Under the pieces are notes generated by a model. It was not told the DNA's origin, ran no database searches, and saw only the letters and a program-made list of their open reading frames with translations. A DNA stretch of 64,000 nt, taken from positions 45,267-109,266 of the forward strand of contig JAZRIW010000013.1 in NCBI GenBank assembly GCA_045645505.1, written 5' to 3'. Shown here in pieces: positions 61,606 to 64,000 of the stretch. Source of the stretch: Fumia sp045645505. Its GTDB lineage: Bacteria > Bacillota > Clostridia > Oscillospirales > Ruminococcaceae. Every line of letters begins with the position of its first letter. The first letter of the stretch is position 1. Both the position numbers and the translations under genes were made by a program.

Positions 61606-62154
61606 TTATAAGATGCTTTGCCAAAGTTTATTATCAGGTCTTGGAATAATTGAACTGTCAAGTAACATACCTCTTGATGAAGCTTCTTCTTTCGCACGTT
61701 CAACAGCAGCGGTAACAGAAGAAACTGTGCCTGTAAATAAAATGTAAGATTTACCGCACATCCCTCTTGCCAAACGAAGTTCTATAAGTTTTATAAGAGC
61801 AGTTTTAGCGGCTGTATCAGCGGCAACTATTGCGGTGGCTGCTGAGAAAGTTTCTACAATACCTAATGCTTCAACGTCCTCAGGAGGAGTAGCACCATAA
61901 ATAGCTGGGAAAATATCCTCATGTGGATTTCCAAGTACAAAACTGTCAATAACGTGATGTGTGTCTTTGGATTTGGCAGCTTCAACGGAAGCTTTGACTG
62001 CACTTAATTCTCCACTTATGATGACGATATATTTTCCGGGACAAACAGTAGCACATTCAATTATTTCTATTTCAGCGGTTTTTATCATTGTATCAGCGCC
62101 GGACATACCGGCGGATACAGTGACAAATTCAACCATACCGATTGATTTGCCCAT
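61606..62154 (-). CDS. PduT-like BMC trimeric shell protein (two BMC domains)
   Basis: This 182-residue protein contains two BMC folds: IGMVEFVTVSAGMSGADTMIKTAEIEII (about 5-90) and LGIVETFSAATAIVAADTAAKTALI (about 95-180). C38 in ECATVCPGKY coincides in position with the PduT cysteine that holds a 4Fe-4S cluster at the trimer pore. It would form a facet tile that conducts electrons across the shell. It pairs with the adjacent PduS-like gene, 12 bp away. Confidence 0.94.
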   Translation of the reverse strand: MGKSIGMVEFVTVSAGMSGADTMIKTAEIEIIECATVCPGKYIVIISGELSAVKASVEAAKSKDTHHVIDSFVLGNPHEDIFPAIYGATPPEDVEALGIVETFSAATAIVAADTAAKTALIKLIELRLARGMCGKSYILFTGTVSSVTAAVERAKEEASSRGMLLDSSIIPRPDNKLWQSIL

Positions 62155-62166
62155 AAAAGTTCTCCT

Positions 62167-63492
62167 TTATGCTTTGATTATTATCTGACTCTTTGTAACT
62201 TCGGTTATTGTGCCTTTAATCGGGCTGTGCATAGCTACACTCAAGGAATCGTTATGGCTATTTGCTATCACATCACCAAAGTTTACTTTGTCTCCTTTTT
62301 TAACGCAAGGAACTGCGGGTACACCGATGTGCTGTGAAAGAAGAATTTTAACAGATTTTGGGTTATATTCTTTTTCATCAAGCAAAGCGGGAGAGTTATA
62401 TTTAGTTAATCCGAGTCTTGAGAGCAGACGGGATTTTAAGACGTATCTTCCTTTTCGATTTGGCTTTAAAGGTGCTGATGAAACTTCGGGCACCTGAACG
62501 CCATTTTTTTTAAGTTTATTCTTGACTTCTTCAATTAATGTTTTAGGTGATAACCCCTGAAAACAAGAATACATTTCACAAAGTCCGCAGGACGAACAGA
62601 AAAAAGTGCCAAGATATGAGTCGGAATCAGAAGATACACCACTTGAAAGTGAGCGCATAAATTTATGCGGTTGTATTGGATGCCCTAATAAATTACGGGG
62701 ACAAATATCGGTACACATTCTGCACTGACAACAAGCCGACATAGCTCTTTTTAAGGATATAGTCGGATTGGCATTGCGTTTTAAAACGATATAAGCGTCA
62801 TTTGGCATAACAAGTATAGCGTTAGTTGTTTTGGTGATAACATTACTTTCGCTTACTATTTTGCCTGTCATAGGGCCACCGTTTATGAGGGTGTATTCAT
62901 CTGTTGTTGTACCACCGGCAAGTTTTAAAACTTCCTTTATAGTTATTCCTAAAGGCAGACGTAAAGTAACGGGATTTTTTACTTCGCCGATTACAGTTAC
63001 GTATTTATGTGTGACACCTCTGTTTTCTGTAACAGTATAATAAATGTTAAGCATAGTCTCTACATTAAATACCGTTACACCGACAGATATAGGAAGTTTA
63101 CCGGGGGGCACAACGCGTCCGGTGGTTTCGTATATAGTTACGACCTCATCACCTGCCGGATAAATTTCCGGTAAAAGGCCGATTTTTATCATATTGAAAT
63201 CGTCAAGGTTAGCTTTTATTGCTTCCAAAGCTTTTTTATAAGACGGCTTAATTGCAATAATGCCTTCCTTTGCACCGATAGCTTCACAGACAATTTGCAT
63301 TGCTGTCATAATTTCTCTGGGATATTCAGAGATAACCTGGCGATGGAGCTTAAGTAAAGGCTCACATTCCGAACAGTTTAAAATTATGGTATCGGCTTTT
63401 TCATTTAATTTTGCATAAGAAGGGAAGCCTGCACCGCCGGCACCTACAATACCTGCTTTTTGCAAAGCTTCTTTTAAAGATGTAATATTCAT
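62167..63492 (-). CDS. PduS/RnfC-like flavo-iron-sulfur oxidoreductase
   Basis: This 441-residue protein has an N-terminal Gly-rich FMN/NADH site (AGIVGAGGAGFPSYAKL), an RnfC-like Rossmann domain, an SLBB region (TLRLPLGITIKEVLKLAGG), two 4Fe-4S motifs (CCQCRMCTDICPRN and CSSCGLCEMYSC) and a C-terminal biotinyl-like barrel. PduS reduces cobalamin in the propanediol system. Here, paired with PduT and without any visible B12 enzyme, it more likely reoxidises NADH and passes electrons to the shell cluster. Confidence 0.93.
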   Translation of the reverse strand: MNITSLKEALQKAGIVGAGGAGFPSYAKLNEKADTIILNCSECEPLLKLHRQVISEYPREIMTAMQIVCEAIGAKEGIIAIKPSYKKALEAIKANLDDFNMIKIGLLPEIYPAGDEVVTIYETTGRVVPPGKLPISVGVTVFNVETMLNIYYTVTENRGVTHKYVTVIGEVKNPVTLRLPLGITIKEVLKLAGGTTTDEYTLINGGPMTGKIVSESNVITKTTNAILVMPNDAYIVLKRNANPTISLKRAMSACCQCRMCTDICPRNLLGHPIQPHKFMRSLSSGVSSDSDSYLGTFFCSSCGLCEMYSCFQGLSPKTLIEEVKNKLKKNGVQVPEVSSAPLKPNRKGRYVLKSRLLSRLGLTKYNSPALLDEKEYNPKSVKILLSQHIGVPAVPCVKKGDKVNFGDVIANSHNDSLSVAMHSPIKGTITEVTKSQIIIKA

Positions 63493-63496
63493 ATTA

Positions 63497-63763
63497 TTAA
63501 TCCATCAAACCGACAGAATCATCAATGATTCCAACAATTGCCGCGTCAACAGGTGCATTTTCCATATCGCAACCTATTCTTGCAGCACTTCCTGTGGATA
63601 CTAAGACAATCTCACCGATGCCTGCACCTACATTGTCAATTGCTACAAGACGACCATTCACAGTCATATTCTGAATGGGCTCAATAATCATAAATTTAGA
63701 GCCTACTAAGCGTTCATTTTTTCGTGTGGCAACCACACTTCCAACTACTTTTCCTACTATCAT
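63497..63763 (-). CDS. BMC-P pentameric vertex protein (EutN/CcmL family)
   Basis: This 88-residue protein caps the icosahedral vertices of the microcompartment. IVGKVVGSVVATRKNERLVGSKFMII, LVAIDNVGAGIGEIVLVSTGSAAR and PVDAAIVGIID are the EutN/CcmL/PduN core. It has AAAGGGTT upstream, four bases before the PduS-like gene, with the partial BMC-H gene upstream. Confidence 0.96.
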   Translation of the reverse strand: MIVGKVVGSVVATRKNERLVGSKFMIIEPIQNMTVNGRLVAIDNVGAGIGEIVLVSTGSAARIGCDMENAPVDAAIVGIIDDSVGLMD

Positions 63764-63803
63764 AAGTATAACCCTTTCTTAAATAAAGGTATTTGGGAGA
63801 TTG

Positions 63804-63830
63804 TAGGGCTTTGTTTTTCACAAAGCCCTA
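63804..63830 (-). other. Intercistronic stem-loop without U-tract
   Basis: TAGGGCTTTG (63804-63813) and CAAAGCCCTA (63821-63830) form a perfect 10-bp stem between the BMC-H stop and the BMC-P start. In the direction of transcription no T run follows, so it is not a classic terminator. It may stabilise the upstream shell-gene mRNA or partly attenuate read-through. Confidence 0.6.
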
Positions 63831-63846
63831 TTAACTTTAAAACGGA

Positions 63847-64000
63847 TTACTTTAAAGAAGGTAAAATCTTTTCAACATCAGCATGAGGTCTGGGGATTAC
63901 ATGTACTGCAACAAGCTCACCGAGCTTGGAAGCAGCAGTAGAACCAGCTTCAGTAGCAGCTTTAACTGCGCCAACGTCACCTCTTACCATAACAGATACA
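63847..64000 (-). CDS. BMC-H hexameric shell protein, C-terminal part
   Basis: The last 50 codons of a BMC-domain gene run off the right edge. The visible sequence (VSVMVRGDVGAVKAATEAGSTAA, then GELVAVHVIPRPHADVEKILP) is the second half of a PduA/EutM-type hexamer. The stop is TAA at 63847-63849. It is the major facet tile and confirms that the locus continues upstream beyond the window. Confidence 0.93.
   Translation of the reverse strand, partial: VSVMVRGDVGAVKAATEAGSTAASKLGELVAVHVIPRPHADVEKILPSLK

Overview
The window is a low-GC, densely coded chromosomal segment. It looks like an anaerobic, spore-forming member of the Clostridia (Firmicutes). The grounds are A/T-rich coding sequence with strong GGAGG-type ribosome binding sites, a YtfI/YtfJ (GerW-type) sporulation pair, the ffs-dnaX-ybaB-recR-smpB-ssrA block, scpA-scpB, a Zn-ribbon L28, and fermentative biotin carboxyltransferase and microcompartment genes. 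No rRNA or ordinary tRNA gene was seen; tmRNA and SRP RNA are present. Genus cannot be fixed from this sequence alone.

Layout. 1-6.3 kb: the tail of a Cys/Asp-rich protein, a vitamin-B6-type ECF transporter and kinase pair, a small membrane protein behind a hairpin-rich leader, an unidentified structured RNA with its own promoter (about 2210-2453), a HAD phosphatase, and an AlgI/AlgJ-like O-acetylation pair. 6.3-11.2 kb: a sugar ABC importer lacking its ATPase, with a GH13 alpha-glucosidase. 11.3-26.5 kb: housekeeping genes (L28, M50 protease, scpAB, ytfIJ, two D-Ala-D-Ala carboxypeptidases, rluB, SRP RNA, dnaX, recR, smpB, tmRNA). This block is interrupted by a three-gene soluble transcarboxylase-type operon (17.1-20.3 kb) and a cysteine-synthase-like gene. 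26.5-28.1 kb: a prophage scar at the tmRNA 3' end, holding an integrase C-terminus, a truncated phage protein with an ADP-ribosyltransferase domain, and an overlapping Cys-rich ORF.

28.2-41.1 kb is accessory metabolism. It has a D-threonine-aldolase-type enzyme, then an AraC regulator divergent from a six-gene operon: a U32-like Fe-S protein, three QueG-like double-4Fe-4S paralogues, a cupin and a large TIM-barrel-like protein. The -10 box of this operon lies inside a perfect 23-nt palindrome. A convergent strand carries an aminotransferase, a ceramidase-like protein, an SGNH hydrolase and an amidohydrolase. 41.3-47.6 kb is the methionine/folate region: metF, a separate MetH activation domain, and a metH lacking that domain. 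It is followed by a CLC channel and an esterase.

48.2-64 kb, almost entirely on the minus strand, is a bacterial microcompartment (BMC) locus cut by the window end. The core half (57.5-64 kb) encodes BMC-H (partial), BMC-P, a PduS-like flavo-FeS protein, a PduT-like shell trimer, a DeoR regulator, AckA, a CoA-acylating aldehyde dehydrogenase and PduL. The upper-pathway half (49.5-56.4 kb) encodes an archaeal-type triose-phosphate isomerase, YjbQ, two NagB-like proteins (one without the catalytic residues), NagA, a FGGY kinase and an amidohydrolase. A PocR-AraC regulator sits between the halves. The inferred theme is degradation of an N-acetylated or amino sugar, or a sugar phosphate, to an aldehyde. 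The aldehyde would be oxidised to acyl-CoA, acyl-phosphate and acid in the compartment, with electrons leaving through PduT/PduS. The signature aldehyde-forming enzyme is not in the window. This locus is the best candidate for an undescribed system; the QueG-like cluster and the 2.2-kb RNA come next.
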